Source: an uncultured Phycisphaerae bacterium
GTDB taxonomy: Bacteria > Planctomycetota > Phycisphaerae > Sedimentisphaerales > Anaerohalosphaeraceae
Direction of reading: 5' to 3'
Assembly (NCBI GenBank): GCA_937920485.1
Contig: CALETL010000067.1
Span: 1 to 5,808, forward strand
Length of the DNA: 5,808 nt
The translations under genes were made by a program, and so were the position numbers. The notes below the pieces were generated by a model. That model worked only from the letters and a program-made list of their open reading frames with translations, searched no databases and was not told the DNA's origin. Of this stretch, positions 5,402-5,808 are shown in pieces (the stretch's first letter is position 1; every line of letters begins with the position of its first letter).

Positions 5402-5808
5402 TTATTTAAGCGGTTTCGAAGGAGCCGTTTCGTAAAGTTTATTTATTGTGGGATTGCAATTCTTAAGAATCTTTGTCAGTTCGTCGAGATCAGCTTGTGA
5501 GGGTTCGGGCAGGGCGGACAGTTTTTTGTATGTATCCTTCAGCGAATCCACTTTTTCTTCTGACAGACCAAGTTTGTCGGATTTTGCTATAACCAGATTC
5601 AAAATAAACAGGGTTGATTGAAGCTGTTGGCTGTTATCTGTTTGCGGAGTGAATTGTTCAATCGTTGGAGAATCGGCCAGTGTCAGCAGGGCGCCTTCGA
5701 TAATCCGGCTCCCTTTTTTGATTTCGTTGTAGTTCAGTTTGTCCGGCGTGTCCTGCGGGGTATGGTAATCTTTGTACAGGCCGCATGAGAAAAACAGAAC
5801 CGGCCGCT
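5402..5808 (-). CDS. M28-family zinc metallopeptidase, C-terminal part (5' end outside window)
   Basis: The minus-strand frame is open from the right edge to the TAA at 5402-5404, giving 134 complete codons with no stop. It is a truncated view of a longer gene; the TTG at 5602 is internal, not a start. The visible part begins RPVLFFSCGLYKDYHTPQDTPDKLNY, matching the end of the M28 catalytic domain (aminopeptidase Y/S, glutaminyl cyclase-like), where the pattern DYH.P.DT.DK(L/I)(N/D)Y is typical and its histidine (5762-5764) is the last zinc ligand. M28 enzymes remove N-terminal amino acids from peptides and are often secreted, but the signal region is outside the window. After the domain come about 85 residues of charged, mostly helical sequence (EEKVDSLKDTYKKLSAL, then QADLDELTKILKN), longer than the usual end of the domain. 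It lies upstream of the permease gene on the same strand, 99 bp apart. Confidence 0.85.
   Translation of the reverse strand, partial: RPVLFFSCGLYKDYHTPQDTPDKLNYNEIKKGSRIIEGALLTLADSPTIEQFTPQTDNSQQLQSTLFILNLVIAKSDKLGLSEEKVDSLKDTYKKLSALPEPSQADLDELTKILKNCNPTINKLYETAPSKPLK

Noticed and set aside
5015..5500. A 161-codon plus-strand open frame across the permease start and the peptidase end
   Set aside because: It runs antisense to two supported genes and their promoter region, and shows no recognisable protein features.
5402..5602. A separate 66-codon gene starting at TTG 5602
   Set aside because: The same frame stays open to the right edge and encodes an M28 peptidase motif, so this is the end of a longer gene.

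Overview
This window carries six protein-coding regions, mostly housekeeping or amino-acid-related. No RNA gene, CRISPR array or insertion sequence is visible. GlnRS occurs in only some bacterial lineages (Gammaproteobacteria, Bacteroidota, Deinococci, Planctomycetota and a few others). With the moderate G+C content, the exported lipoprotein PCMT, an APC permease of a type I associate with Planctomycetota and the diderm-type gene content, the best guess is a planctomycete, perhaps Phycisphaerae. That placement rests on protein resemblance from memory, not on a search.

Layout, left to right. (1) A 65-codon minus-strand gene resembles the small first gene of nucleotidyltransferase-linked pairs; any partner lies beyond the left edge. 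Its promoter is near consensus, and the predicted transcript starts on the ATG (leaderless). (2) Upstream of it on the same strand is a CysM-type cysteine synthase with a C-terminal Cys-x-x-Cys tail. (3) A 107-bp divergent control region with a dyad separates it from glnS on the plus strand, which ends at a clear UUCG-loop terminator. (4) Next on the plus strand is a protein-L-isoaspartate O-methyltransferase preceded by a lipoprotein signal peptide. (5) Its 3' end converges, 8 bp between stop codons, on a minus-strand APC amino-acid permease whose stop codon lies in a short 7-bp-period repeat. (6) At the right edge, upstream of the permease and on the same strand, is the C-terminal part of an M28-family zinc peptidase with an unusual charged helical tail.

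The genes share an amino-acid and protein-upkeep theme: cysteine synthesis, glutamine charging of tRNA, isoaspartyl repair, peptide hydrolysis and amino-acid uptake. Apart from the M28 gene preceding the permease, they appear to be separate transcription units, each with its own candidate promoter. The most unusual points are the lipoprotein form of PCMT, the leaderless small gene, and the extra C-terminal segments on CysM and the M28 peptidase. I see no convincing evidence of an entirely new multi-gene system in this window.
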